Under the pieces are notes generated by a model. That model was not told the origin of the DNA and did no database searches. It was given only the letters and a program-made list of their open reading frames with translations. DNA of 21,884 bases, from positions 1 through 21,884 of the forward strand of contig JAKJDB010000002.1 in the NCBI GenBank assembly GCA_022706175.1, written 5' to 3'. Shown piece after piece: positions 1 through 10,084 of this stretch (position 1 is the stretch's first letter; every line of letters begins with the position of its first letter). The stretch is from Candidatus Zhuqueibacterota bacterium (lineage in GTDB: Bacteria; KSB1; UBA2214). A program made the position numbers and the translations under genes.

Positions 1-1389
<1,389 letters not shown>

Positions 1390-1463
1390 GATGTCACCTC
1401 GGTGGTTTGATAGAGGGATCGATCGAAAGAATCGCTTGCCACAGCAGATCTCCGGAACGGCGG

Positions 1464-3101
1464 TTATCCAGCGGTCTGCGGATGAAGCGTCGGAATAAAC
1501 TTGGGCGCCCTCCTTTGCGAAGCCGCCTGCTCAAAGGCATAGGCCATGGCAAGAAGCTGGGGCTCCTGATAGGCGCCGGCGACGAAGGAAAATCCCAGCG
1601 GCAGTTCCTGGACAAAACCCATGGGGACGGTGATGTGCGGATACCCGGCCATGGCTGCGGGCGGTGGAAAATAAAAGCCCACATCATAATCTCCGTTGAC
1701 CAGGTCCGTGCAGTTGGGCAGGCCATAGCTGGTGCTGCACAGGGCGTCCAGCCGCTGGGCTTGCATAAGATCATCGATGATGTTGCGCGCGCGCAACGTA
1801 CGGGCGAGCGCGTCGGTGTATTCAGTAGATGCCAGTCCGCCCTTTTCTTCACAGCTCTCGAGGATCTCCTGTTTGAAATAGGGCATCGCCTCCGCCTCAT
1901 GGCTCTTGTTGAATGCAATCACTTCCGCCAGCGTGCGGACCGGCGCGTGGGTATTCCCCAGATACCGGTTCACCCCTTCTTTAAATTCGTAACGCAGAAC
2001 AATTCCTTCTGCATCGCCGAGTTCTTGGCAGGCTTTCAGCAGCTCAACCTCGACCACCTCCGCCCCCTGCTGTTTCAGCACCGCAATGGCCTGCCGGTAA
2101 ACCGCCACAACCCCCTCATGCCCTTTCAGGAAGGAGCGTTCGACGCCGATCCGTCTGCCCTTCAATCCATCGGTGGTCAGAAAGCGGGTGTAATCCCTGT
2201 GCGCCTTGCCGCTGCTCTGCAGAGTGACGCGGTCCTTCTCATCCACACCGGTCAGCGCGCCAAGCAGTATCGCTGCATCGGTTACCGTGCGCGCCATCGG
2301 ACCCGCGGTGTCCTGAGTGTGCGAGATGGGAATGATGCCGTTTCGGCTCCACAGGCCCACAGTCGGCTTGATGCCCACAATACCGCAGAATGAGGACGGT
2401 GCGATGATGGAGCCGTCCGTCTCCGTGCCGATGGCCACGGCGCACAGGTTGGCGGATACCGCCACCGCTGACCCGGAGCTGGAACCGCAGGGATTTCGAT
2501 CCAGCACATAGGGGTTTCTGGTCTGTCCGCCCCGGCTGCTCCAGCCGCTGGTGGATCGCGTGGAGCGAAAGTTCGCCCATTCGCTCAGGTTGGTTTTGCC
2601 CAGCAGCACAGCCCCGGCATCGCGCAGACGCGCGATGATAAAGGCGTCCCGCTCCGCTCTGTGACCGTTCAGAGCCAGGGCGCCGGCGGTGGTCATCATG
2701 TTGTCGCCGGTGTCGATGTTATCCTTGATCAGCACCGGAATGCCGTGCAGTGGACCACGCACTTGTCCGGCCTTGCGCTCGTCATCCATTTGACCGGCGA
2801 TGCTCAGCGCGTCGGGGTTCACCTCGATCACCGCGTTGAGCGCTGGACCGCGCCGGTCGATGGCTTCGATGTACTGCAAAAACTGTTCGACAATCGAGCG
2901 TGAGGTCCTTTCACCGCTGTTCATCTTTTGCTGTAACAAACCGATGGTCGCTTCGTTCAGTGTCTGCGCGTCAGGCGCTGATAGATCTCTGTCGCCGGCA
3001 CTCTGGCCAGTTCGCTCCTGCACCCGGCATGAAGTACATGCAAGAGCGGTCAGAGCTAATCCCGCCTCTGCGCTTTTTTGCATAAATTTTCTTCTATTCA
3101 T
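1464..3101 (-). CDS. Amidase-signature family hydrolase, Tat-exported (545 aa)
   Basis: Hydrolyses an amide bond with the Ser-cisSer-Lys triad of the amidase-signature family. K126 lies in GIPVLIKDNID, the cis-Ser is about S207 in CGSSSGSA, and the nucleophile is S231 in GTETDGSI. The 24-residue gap between the two serines matches characterised members. The N-terminus NRRKFMQKS plus a hydrophobic segment ending near C22-C25 looks like a Tat signal, possibly a lipoprotein, so it is not the cytoplasmic GatA of tRNA amidation. No gatB or gatC is adjacent. An upstream TTG at 3119 would add six residues. The ATG at 3101 is preferred because AAAGGAAG sits just upstream and the Tat motif then begins at residue 2. 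An extended -10 promoter lies about 110 bp upstream. The sulfatase follows 74 bp downstream. Substrate unknown; the neighbourhood suggests an extracellular polymer or glycan amide (inference). Confidence 0.9.
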   Translation of the reverse strand: MNRRKFMQKSAEAGLALTALACTSCRVQERTGQSAGDRDLSAPDAQTLNEATIGLLQQKMNSGERTSRSIVEQFLQYIEAIDRRGPALNAVIEVNPDALSIAGQMDDERKAGQVRGPLHGIPVLIKDNIDTGDNMMTTAGALALNGHRAERDAFIIARLRDAGAVLLGKTNLSEWANFRSTRSTSGWSSRGGQTRNPYVLDRNPCGSSSGSAVAVSANLCAVAIGTETDGSIIAPSSFCGIVGIKPTVGLWSRNGIIPISHTQDTAGPMARTVTDAAILLGALTGVDEKDRVTLQSSGKAHRDYTRFLTTDGLKGRRIGVERSFLKGHEGVVAVYRQAIAVLKQQGAEVVEVELLKACQELGDAEGIVLRYEFKEGVNRYLGNTHAPVRTLAEVIAFNKSHEAEAMPYFKQEILESCEEKGGLASTEYTDALARTLRARNIIDDLMQAQRLDALCSTSYGLPNCTDLVNGDYDVGFYFPPPAAMAGYPHITVPMGFVQELPLGFSFVAGAYQEPQLLAMAYAFEQAASQRRAPKFIPTLHPQTAG

Positions 3102-3209
3102 CGGCGCTTCCTTTGGCAAAGATGTTTGTTCAGAGCGGCGAACGCCGTGCTATCGGCGCATTCATCCTTTGAGGGTAAAATAGCGAATTTAAACATCGGT
3201 GTAAAGTGG

Positions 3210-3218
3210 ATTATACCA
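3210..3218 (-). promoter_or_regulatory. Candidate extended -10 promoter for the amidase-sulfatase pair
   Basis: Read on the minus strand, the sequence is TGGTATAAT, a full -10 hexamer with the extended TGn element. No good -35 lies at 17 bp (TATACG); TTGTAT lies at 20 bp. Transcription would start near 3203 and leave a leader of about 100 bases before the amidase ATG at 3101. Based on motif only. Confidence 0.4.
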
Positions 3219-3523
3219 AGAGCTGCATACATCGTATACAATTGATATTTCACCGGGCATGAGGAAAACAGCTTTTTGGCCAAGTGCGTGGACAGTTCCA
3301 GTGTGATCATAACCGAGTCTGACGGCAAGGCTATTTCCATTCAACTGATCCGATGATGAATAGAAACTCAACAGGAAAGTCCCTTTTACCAAACACTGTA
3401 CTGACGCCAGGCTATTATTAATGTGGCAATTCATTTTTTTTATGCTATTTTATATCTCTGTTGACAAGCTCTTTAAACGGATCGACACATTGATGGCAAG
3501 GAATAAATTACCGGTATATCATA
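3219..3523. other. Intergenic stretch between divergent genes, no gene recognised
   Basis: AT-rich spacer between the amidase and the GH38-like gene. Small ORFs on both strands have no recognisable domain or good ribosome-binding site. A TTGACA occurs near 3459 on the plus strand, but no matching -10 stands at normal spacing. I see nothing else here. Confidence 0.5.
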
Positions 3524-3677
3524 TTGTCATGCCGATCCCGCAATCTCGTATTCCAATAATCCTGATGCCATCGCAAAGGACGAGGAATCTAGCGTCGCAG
3601 GGAGCTTCACACTTTCGATTTTCACAGGCGTCGATAGATCCTTCGGCGCTAGGAGTCTGTAAATAGACGCTGCAACA
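3524..3677 (-). repeat. Dispersed ~150-bp repeat, copy A
   Basis: Read on the minus strand, this aligns along its length with 20706-20853 on the plus strand. Shared blocks, in order, are TGTTG(C/T)AGCGTCT, GGATCTATCGACG, CGAAAGTGT(G/A)AAGCTC, AGATTCCTCG, GAATAC and GACAA at the end. Inside is an imperfect inverted repeat, 3582-3597 against 3629-3644 (12 of 16 pair), that could fold into a hairpin. It lies about 70 bp upstream of the GH38-like gene. Small ORFs crossing it are not credible genes. No transposase is present. It is probably a non-autonomous or structural intergenic repeat. Confidence 0.75.
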
Positions 3678-3749
3678 CATTGCCTTGCACCCTGGCAGAC
3701 AAATAAACAAGCGACAGCAATGTACCATTTCCTCTACTTTGGAGAATAT

Positions 3750-6700
3750 ATGCATACGCTATGGGCCTTCCTGAGTGTTCTCCTGGCAACCACTCCACTC
3801 GTTGCCGGCGAAACCAGTGTGATAAACCCCGATGGCTCTGTCCCGGTCTGGACCGTTGCCGGTCCCTTTCCTGCAGAGATAGAAGATCCCACAGGTGAAT
3901 CACGCGGCGGCTATTACCAAGATTTTCTTGCCGCTGCCGGCGGAGAACGTTATGCGACGCCCGTTGCCGGTGATCGCATCGAACTGGATTCCGCAAATGA
4001 AATCGTCTGGAAAAACGCTTCGCCCAACTCTACCGGCGTGCTGGATTTTGTCAGCCTTTTCGCAGTAGAACCAGGCCGCCTTGGCATCGCCTATGCGTTC
4101 TGCCTGCTTAATTCTGCAACCGAACAGGACGTTTTGCTTAAAGTGGGCAGCAACGATGGTGTGCGCATCTGGCTGAATGAAAATCTGGTGCACGACCACC
4201 ACGTGGCGCGTGCACTGGTTGTCGGCGAAGATCCTGTGCCGGTCCGGCTGAAAAAGGGCCAAAACCGCTTGCTGGGTAAAGTCGAAAATCTGGGCGGTTC
4301 CTGGGCGCTGTCGGTTCAGGTGAAGGACAACGATGAACAGCCTGCCCAGGGAATCGCCTCGGCGTCGGCAACCGAAAGATTTTCTCTTCAGGATATTTTT
4401 TCAGTCCGCTGGCAGCCATCGCCGGTTATTCTGCGAACAGCACAAGGCGAAGCCCAGCTTCTGCAGGCTGAGATTCTATCCAACGGACTGGAAGAGGTGG
4501 TGTGCCGCATCTCCACAGCCGGCTGGCCGGAAGAAAAAATATTTTGGATCGGCGATGTTCCGGTCGGCAACCGAATGCTGGAATTTCAATTGCCAGTTGT
4601 GGCGAACGACACGCCTCTGACCATCAGCCTCGAATCCAAAACCCACCGTCAAATATGGAAGGAAATCGTTTTGCAAAAACCGCGTCGACGCACGGTATAC
4701 CTGGTTCAGCACACGCACACCGACATCGGCTACACGCGGCCGCAATCCGAAATGCTGGCGGAACATCTGCGCTATATCGATTACGCGCTGGATTGCTGCG
4801 ACGCCACGGATGATTTTCCCGACGATGCCAAATTTCGCTGGACCTGCGAAGTCGCCTGGCCGGTGCAGGAATTTTTAAAACGCCAGCCGCCCGCTCAAGT
4901 GGCCCGATTTCTCCGACGCGTACAAGAAGGCCGAATAGAAGTCGCCGGTATGTTCCTCAACATGGCCGAAACCGCCACAGAAAATTCCATGGCAGCGTCG
5001 CTGCAGCCGTTGCTGGAATTCAAGCAAAAATACGGCATCCCGGTGCGCACGGCGATGCAAAACGACGTCAACGGCGCGGCCTGGTGTCTGGTCGATTATT
5101 TTTCCGGCATTGGAGTAAAATACCTGACCATGGGCATTAACAAAACCCGCTCGCTGCTGCCGTTCGATCTGCCCACCGCTTTCTGGTGGGAATCCCCGTC
5201 GGGCAAACGCACGTTGGCCTACCGCGCGGAACACTATCATTTGGGCAATGTCTGGCGAATGCATGAAGGCCGACTCGGGCCGCTGCGCGATGGGGTTCTG
5301 GGCTATTTGGCGCAGCTCGATCAGAACGGCTACCGGTTCGACCACGCCTATGCCCAGTTTTCGGGTTACCACACCGACAACTCGCCGCCGGCTGTCATCA
5401 CGAGCCGGCTGATACGTCGCTGGAATGAAATCTATGCTTCACCGAAATTGCGTTTAGCCACGGCGCATGAATTTTTTCAATGGGTCGAAGAGGAAAAAGG
5501 CGCGGAATTGCCCGTCTATCGCGCTGCCTGGCCCGATTGGTGGACGGATGGATTCGGTTCTGCCGCGCGTGAAACTGCGGCGGCACGAACGACTCACGTC
5601 AGCCTGCAAACCAGTGAAACCACCCTGGCGTTGGCAGCCTGGCTGGGCACACCGATAACCGCTCAAGCCCGGGAACGCCTGCAGTATGCGCAGGAACAGT
5701 TGCTGTTTTACGATGAACACACATTCGGCGCCGCAGAAAGCGTTGGCGATCCCCAGGCGGAAAACACTCGAGTGCAATGGAATCAAAAATCGGCGTATGT
5801 ATGGGATGCTGCGAAACTCGCCGGCATGCTGCGCGATGAGGCTTTTGCCACGCTCCGGGAAAACCTGCCGACTGCCGACGTGCCGACCATTGCCGTTTGC
5901 AACACGCTGAACTGGGAGCGCTCGGGGCTGATCGAGCTTTTCATCGATCACGAGATCATTCCGCAGAATTCAGCCCGCCGGATTATCGATGCCGCCACCG
6001 GCCGTGAAATTGCGGCGCAACGGCTGCACACCCGGACAGAAGGCAGTTTTTGGCTTCTTTGGGTCGACAAGGTCCCTGCGCTGGGATACAAAATTCTACG
6101 CATCGGCGAAACTCAGAAAACCGTTCCGCCCCGGGCGATCGCCGCCAATCTGTTGGAGAATGCTTTTTACCGGCTCGAAACCGATCCAGCAACCGGAGAC
6201 ATACTGCGCCTTTTTGACAAAGAGTTAAAAGTCGAACTGGTCGACCCGAATGCAAAATGGAAAATCGGCCGGCTTTTTCACGAGCAGCTCAACGACGCCC
6301 AGCGGCAATTAAAAATCGGGGCGTTCACCCGCACGCCGGCTAAAAATGTCCGCCTGCTCGGATCAGCCGGCGGGCCGGTTTGGCAGTCGGTTCAATTTTC
6401 CGGCGACCTGGCCGGCTGTGACGGCGTAAAATGGGAGTATCGCCTTTTCGAAACCACAAAACGCATTGATCTGCATTTCACCCTGCGCAAACAACCGATC
6501 ACAGATCCAGAGGCCATCTATGTGGCCTTTCCGTTTCAATTTGATGGCGGCAAATTTGCCTACGAAGCCCAGGGAGGGTTTGTGACGCCCGGCGAAAACC
6601 AGATACCGCGCTCGGCTTCAGATTGGCAAACCGTGCAAAATTTCATTTCGCTGCGCAATCAAAGCGGACAGGTCGTGCTTGGAAGCAACGAGATTCCCCT

Positions 6701-7223
6701 GGTGCAGTTTGGCGACCTGAATCTGGGCAAATGGCAGGAGAAGGCTCAGATCGCGCAGCCCCATGTTTATTCATGGGTTATGAACAACTATTGGTTCACC
6801 AATTTCTCCGCCACTCAGGAAGGTGAGTTGCACTGGTCGTATTATTTGACCTCGACGGCGGAAGCCGGGAACACGGCGGCGGTGCAGTTCAGCTGGGGGG
6901 CACGGATTCCCTTGCCGGCTCAGGTCATCCCGGCCGGAAGACCCAAAGCAGAAAGACAGTCTGCGGCTTCGTGGCTGAACTGGCCGGCAGCCAACATCAT
7001 TCTGGTGGCGGCGCGACCTTCACCGGATGGCAAGGGCATCCTCTGCCACCTGCGGGAAGTGGCCGGGATAACGGCAAAAATGGAGCTGAGTGAAATCAAG
7101 TCCGTGAAAAAAATAAAGCAAATGGATGAGGTAAATGTACTGGGAGAAATTTTGCAGAAAAATCTGCGCACAGTGCGGTTCGCACCTTATGAGGTAAAAT
7201 TTATTCGATTACGAGCACAGTAA
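3750..7223 (+). CDS. Secreted glycoside hydrolase family 38-like protein (alpha-mannosidase-like), 1157 aa
   Basis: Predicted to release alpha-mannose, or a related sugar, from external glycans. A signal peptide spans residues 1 to about 19 (hydrophobic, ending LVAG). Residues 33-195 form a beta-rich module with WTVAGPFP, NDGVRIWLN and LKKGQNRLL, resembling PA14-like or carbohydrate-binding sandwiches. The GH38 catalytic domain starts near 316. The likely zinc ligands are H323 and D325 in HTHTDIGYT and H541 in GYHTDNSPP; the likely nucleophile is D439 in QNDVNG. The rest, to 1157, fits the helical and beta-sandwich C-terminal parts of the family. An ATG at 3720 is in frame, but 3750 is preferred: GGAG lies five bases upstream and the signal peptide begins there. 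The gene stands alone on its strand. Family assignment is good. Substrate specificity is uncertain, as bacterial GH38 relatives vary. Confidence 0.88.
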   Translation: MHTLWAFLSVLLATTPLVAGETSVINPDGSVPVWTVAGPFPAEIEDPTGESRGGYYQDFLAAAGGERYATPVAGDRIELDSANEIVWKNASPNSTGVLDFVSLFAVEPGRLGIAYAFCLLNSATEQDVLLKVGSNDGVRIWLNENLVHDHHVARALVVGEDPVPVRLKKGQNRLLGKVENLGGSWALSVQVKDNDEQPAQGIASASATERFSLQDIFSVRWQPSPVILRTAQGEAQLLQAEILSNGLEEVVCRISTAGWPEEKIFWIGDVPVGNRMLEFQLPVVANDTPLTISLESKTHRQIWKEIVLQKPRRRTVYLVQHTHTDIGYTRPQSEMLAEHLRYIDYALDCCDATDDFPDDAKFRWTCEVAWPVQEFLKRQPPAQVARFLRRVQEGRIEVAGMFLNMAETATENSMAASLQPLLEFKQKYGIPVRTAMQNDVNGAAWCLVDYFSGIGVKYLTMGINKTRSLLPFDLPTAFWWESPSGKRTLAYRAEHYHLGNVWRMHEGRLGPLRDGVLGYLAQLDQNGYRFDHAYAQFSGYHTDNSPPAVITSRLIRRWNEIYASPKLRLATAHEFFQWVEEEKGAELPVYRAAWPDWWTDGFGSAARETAAARTTHVSLQTSETTLALAAWLGTPITAQARERLQYAQEQLLFYDEHTFGAAESVGDPQAENTRVQWNQKSAYVWDAAKLAGMLRDEAFATLRENLPTADVPTIAVCNTLNWERSGLIELFIDHEIIPQNSARRIIDAATGREIAAQRLHTRTEGSFWLLWVDKVPALGYKILRIGETQKTVPPRAIAANLLENAFYRLETDPATGDILRLFDKELKVELVDPNAKWKIGRLFHEQLNDAQRQLKIGAFTRTPAKNVRLLGSAGGPVWQSVQFSGDLAGCDGVKWEYRLFETTKRIDLHFTLRKQPITDPEAIYVAFPFQFDGGKFAYEAQGGFVTPGENQIPRSASDWQTVQNFISLRNQSGQVVLGSNEIPLVQFGDLNLGKWQEKAQIAQPHVYSWVMNNYWFTNFSATQEGELHWSYYLTSTAEAGNTAAVQFSWGARIPLPAQVIPAGRPKAERQSAASWLNWPAANIILVAARPSPDGKGILCHLREVAGITAKMELSEIKSVKKIKQMDEVNVLGEILQKNLRTVRFAPYEVKFIRLRAQ

Positions 7224-7854
7224 AACGAGGTTGTGCATCATATTATTCAGCAGATGAAAAACAGAGTCATTCACCTACGCAATGCGATACCAGGCAGCCA
7301 GGTCCATCATTAGGTGGAGGCTCTTCCAGCGCAGGTTGCCAATTGATAATTATAATCCCCTTTACCTATCTAGTCCAAGTGATGTGCCGGTTCTTTTTTT
7401 GTCTCCTATTAAAAGTTCTAGAGCATGGAAACGGGCAGGAAATAGCCGGTGCCGTTCTTTTATGGAGCGCGGACGTCCACCTCCGCGTTAAGGGGCTGAC
7501 CGATTCGTCGGGGAATAGCAAAAGCCGGAAGCTTCGGTCACAAAAATAGAATGCGTTTTCACACACTCTCCCGAGCTTGAGAACCAGAAGCAAAGATCGC
7601 CTTGAAACGTTGGTGAAGCGTCGTCCCCACAATGACTTTCCGCTCGAAACAAAGCTTGACTGGCATGGAAAAAATTGCCATTTTAATATCTTGCGCAGCC
7701 GGCAAAAGACGGGCCTGGTCCAGCCACTTGGCCTTGGCCCTTGTCCAGGCCCATAAAATGCTGCGCAATCGCTTCGCCGGCGCCGGCTGCAAACCCAAGG
7801 CCGGAAGAATGCTCACAAACACACCCTGCTCACGTTGATCGGTTTGAATACAGA
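7224..7854. other. 631-bp intergenic region, no gene recognised
   Basis: Contains overlapping small ORFs on both strands (for example 7343-7549 plus, 7559-7924 minus). None has a recognisable domain, and the minus ORF runs antisense into the MATE gene. It could be decayed coding sequence, but I cannot name a parent gene. The only clear structure is the nested inverted repeat at 7691-7768, annotated separately. No convincing promoter for the MATE gene was found. Confidence 0.5.
7691..7768. repeat. Nested inverted repeat (cruciform or hairpin-forming)
   Basis: The outer arms TTGCGCAGC (7691-7699) and GCTGCGCAA (7760-7768) pair perfectly over 9 bp. The inner arms GGGCCTGG (7711-7718) and CCAGGCCC (7745-7752) pair perfectly over 8 bp. 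Unpaired bulges separate the two stems. It lies 87 bp upstream of the MATE start and would be in its leader if transcription begins upstream. No T-tract follows, so a simple terminator is unlikely. Confidence 0.55.
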
Positions 7855-9186
7855 ATGAACGGACAAAAATCAGCCGCTGCGCTGGGCACAGAAAGCGTGT
7901 GGCGTCTGTTGATACAATATGCACTGCCCTCGGTCATCGCCATGACCGCCTCGTCGCTGTATAATATCACCGACGGCATTTTCATCGGCCACGGCGTGGG
8001 CGCGCTGGCCATCTCGGGTCTGGCCATCACCTTTCCCTTGATGAACCTGGCGGCCGCCTTCGGCGCACTGGTGGGCGTGGGCGCCGCCACTTTGATGTCG
8101 CTCCGTCTGGGACAAAAAGACTATGCCAGCGCCAACGCCATTCTGGGCAACGTCTTTGTGCTCAACCTGATTCTGGGCGGCGTCTACACCGTGCTGGTCC
8201 TCCTTTTCCTGGACCCCATCCTCACCTTTTTCGGCGCCGGCCGCGACACCCTGCCGTATGCGCGGGATTATATGCAAATCATCACCGGGGGAAATATCGT
8301 CACCCACATGTACCTTGGGCTCAATGCCCTGTTGCGCGCCACAGGTCAGCCGAAAAAAGCGATGAACGCCACCATCGCCTCCGTGCTGATCAACGCCGTG
8401 CTGGCCTTTCTGTTTATTTTTCCTTTCCACTGGGGCATGCGCGGCGCCGGCCTGGCGACCATGCTGCTCTGGCAGATTCGTCTCTTTAGCGACAAGCAGG
8501 CCCTTGTCCATCTGCAGAAAGGGACCTTGCGCTTAAAAGCGCGCATCGTCAAGGATTCCCTGGCCATCGGCATGGCGCCGTTTCTGATGAACGCCGCCGC
8601 CTGCCTCATCGTCATCCTCATCAACCGGGGGCTTATTCACCATGGCGGCGATCTGCATGTCGGCGCCTACGGCATCGTCAATCGGGTGGCTTTTCTCTTC
8701 GGCATGATCGTGCTTGGGCTGAATCAGGGTATGCAGCCTATTGCAGGCTATAATTACGGCGCCGGACAGATCGACCGGGTCAGCCGGGTGCTCAAATACA
8801 CGCTGTTGCTGGCCACCGGCGTGATGACCAGCGGCTTTCTCATCGGCGAACTGTTCCCCCATGCCGTGGCGGCTGCGTTCACCACGGATCAAAGCCTGAT
8901 CGAACTGGTGATCCCGGGCATGCGCATCCTATTCATGTTCTTTCCTATCGTCGGATTTCAGATGGTGACGTCGAATTTTTTCCAGAGCATCGGCATGGCG
9001 GGCAAGGCCATTCTCATGTCCCTGTCCCGGCAGGTCCTCATCCTGCTGCCCTGTCTGCTGATTTTACCGCACACCTTTGGCGTCAAAGGCGTATGGTTCA
9101 GCCTGCCGACCGCTGATCTGCTCTCCAGCCTGCTCGCCGCGTATCTGCTGCTCGATCAGTACAAAAAGCTGAAAATGAAACAGTGA
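7855..9186 (+). CDS. MATE family efflux transporter (443 aa)
   Basis: Inner-membrane cation-coupled exporter of the multidrug and toxin extrusion family. It has the family's two-lobed pattern of hydrophobic helices. Recognisable segments are LPSVIAMTASSLYNITDGIFIGH near the N-terminus, ALLRATGQPKKAM in lobe one and GLNQGMQPIAGYNYGAG in lobe two, closest in feel to the MepA/NorM-like branch. The first ATG in frame is 7855. The frame is open back to at least 7741 but has no other plausible start, and no clear ribosome-binding site precedes 7855. In the loop and helix after GMRGAGLAT the sequence goes straight to MLLWQIRLF, which looks about eight residues shorter than usual. The cytidylate-kinase-like gene follows after 22 bp. 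Substrate cannot be told from sequence. Confidence 0.93.
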   Translation: MNGQKSAAALGTESVWRLLIQYALPSVIAMTASSLYNITDGIFIGHGVGALAISGLAITFPLMNLAAAFGALVGVGAATLMSLRLGQKDYASANAILGNVFVLNLILGGVYTVLVLLFLDPILTFFGAGRDTLPYARDYMQIITGGNIVTHMYLGLNALLRATGQPKKAMNATIASVLINAVLAFLFIFPFHWGMRGAGLATMLLWQIRLFSDKQALVHLQKGTLRLKARIVKDSLAIGMAPFLMNAAACLIVILINRGLIHHGGDLHVGAYGIVNRVAFLFGMIVLGLNQGMQPIAGYNYGAGQIDRVSRVLKYTLLLATGVMTSGFLIGELFPHAVAAAFTTDQSLIELVIPGMRILFMFFPIVGFQMVTSNFFQSIGMAGKAILMSLSRQVLILLPCLLILPHTFGVKGVWFSLPTADLLSSLLAAYLLLDQYKKLKMKQ

Positions 9187-9208
9187 ACGCCGTCTGAGGA
9201 GAACTTTC

Positions 9209-9838
9209 GTGGACGAAAAAATCATCATCACCATCGCACGTCAGGTCGGCAGCGGCGGCCGAGAGATCGGAGAAAAAATCGCCGCCCGGCTGGGCCTTTC
9301 GTTTTACGACCGGGAGCTCATTCAAATCGCAGCGCAGAAAAGCGGGTTGGGGAAAGAGTTTTTCGAACAAGCGGACGAGGAGAAAGGACGCAGCCTTTTC
9401 AGCGGAATCCTGAGCCACTATGGCACCCCAGCTGAGGACGGAACCGCAGGAGCCTATCTGAGCAACGAAGCCCTGTTCCAGATGCAAAGCAATGTGATCC
9501 GCGAACTGGCGGCAAAAGCATCAGCGGTTTTTATTGGACGCTGCGCGGATTATGTGCTCAAGGATTTCCCGCACTGCCTGAACTTTTTTATCAGTGCCGC
9601 CATAGAGGACCGCATCCAGCGCATCATGCGCATCCAGCCACTCACCGAGAAAAAAGCCCGCGAGCTCATCGAAAAGACGGACAAAAAGCGGGCGGCGTAC
9701 TATAACTATTTCACCGACAAGCAGTGGGGCGCAGCGGATTCCTATCACCTCTGCATCAACTCCTCGGTTCTCGGCGTGGAAGAGACCACCGCGTTTCTCT
9801 GCCGCTTTATCGAAAAAAAATTCGCCGGCTGCCGCTAA
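9209..9838 (+). CDS. Cytidylate kinase-like family protein (209 aa)
   Basis: A P-loop NMP-kinase-like protein of the cytidylate-kinase-like family, distinct from housekeeping Cmk. The N-terminus IIITIARQVGSGGREIG carries the family's P-loop variant (G14 to G21), followed by RLGLSFYDRELI. IGRCADYVL in the middle and RIQRIMRIQPLTEKKA with paired basic residues (lid-like) further along are also typical, and the length fits. It starts with GTG at 9209, preceded by GAGGAGA at a spacing of 6-7. The MATE stop is 22 bp upstream, so co-transcription is likely. The family's physiological substrate is not well established; nucleotide phosphorylation is inferred from the fold. Role with the transporter unknown. 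Confidence 0.9.
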   Translation: MDEKIIITIARQVGSGGREIGEKIAARLGLSFYDRELIQIAAQKSGLGKEFFEQADEEKGRSLFSGILSHYGTPAEDGTAGAYLSNEALFQMQSNVIRELAAKASAVFIGRCADYVLKDFPHCLNFFISAAIEDRIQRIMRIQPLTEKKARELIEKTDKKRAAYYNYFTDKQWGAADSYHLCINSSVLGVEETTAFLCRFIEKKFAGCR

Positions 9839-9892
9839 ACGGGGCCAGGGCCTGTTGAAGCAGATTCCGTTCGAGCTCCTGCACCGCTGCCG

Positions 9893-9927
9893 GCAAGCCC
9901 TCACCGTATAAAACAGTGAGGGCTTGC
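9893..9927. terminator. Perfect 12-bp inverted repeat between convergent genes
   Basis: GCAAGCCCTCAC (9893-9904) pairs perfectly with GTGAGGGCTTGC (9916-9927) across an 11-base loop. It lies 55 bp after the cytidylate-kinase-like stop and 158 bp past the end of the oppositely oriented oxidoreductase gene. This is where a bidirectional terminator is expected. No T-tract follows on either side, so intrinsic termination is uncertain; it may be an RNA 3'-end stabiliser. Confidence 0.5.
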
Positions 9928-10084
9928 ACAGCCGGTTCTTCGCTGCAACAACTGTGGACGAACGATCTTTGGGCTGAAGCAGTGAAACCGGTTTTCCTGC
10001 TCAACGCCCCTTCGTCCGCTTTTTCTCACGGTCGCCGTTTTTAGTTACAAAAAAGCAACGCGAGGACACCATTGCACAGAAGCA

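Noticed and set aside
1407..2393. Long plus-strand ORF (328 aa) opposite the amidase
   Set aside because: It is antisense to a gene with intact catalytic motifs, has no recognisable domain, and reflects codon bias of the real gene.
3102..3119. TTG start for the amidase, six codons upstream
   Set aside because: The ATG at 3101 has a better-placed ribosome-binding site and puts the Tat motif at the N-terminus.
3189..3434. Minus-strand ORF with the phrase NGNSLAVRLG, reminiscent of AbrB-type antitoxins
   Set aside because: The similarity is a few residues only, the rest does not fit the family, and there is no toxin partner.
7559..7924. Minus-strand 121-aa ORF overlapping the MATE start
   Set aside because: It overlaps a well-supported gene on the other strand, has no domain I recognise, and covers the nested inverted repeat.
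9807..10004. Minus-strand 65-aa ORF between the convergent genes
   Set aside because: It spans the 12-bp hairpin and the end of the kinase-like gene; no domain or good start signal.
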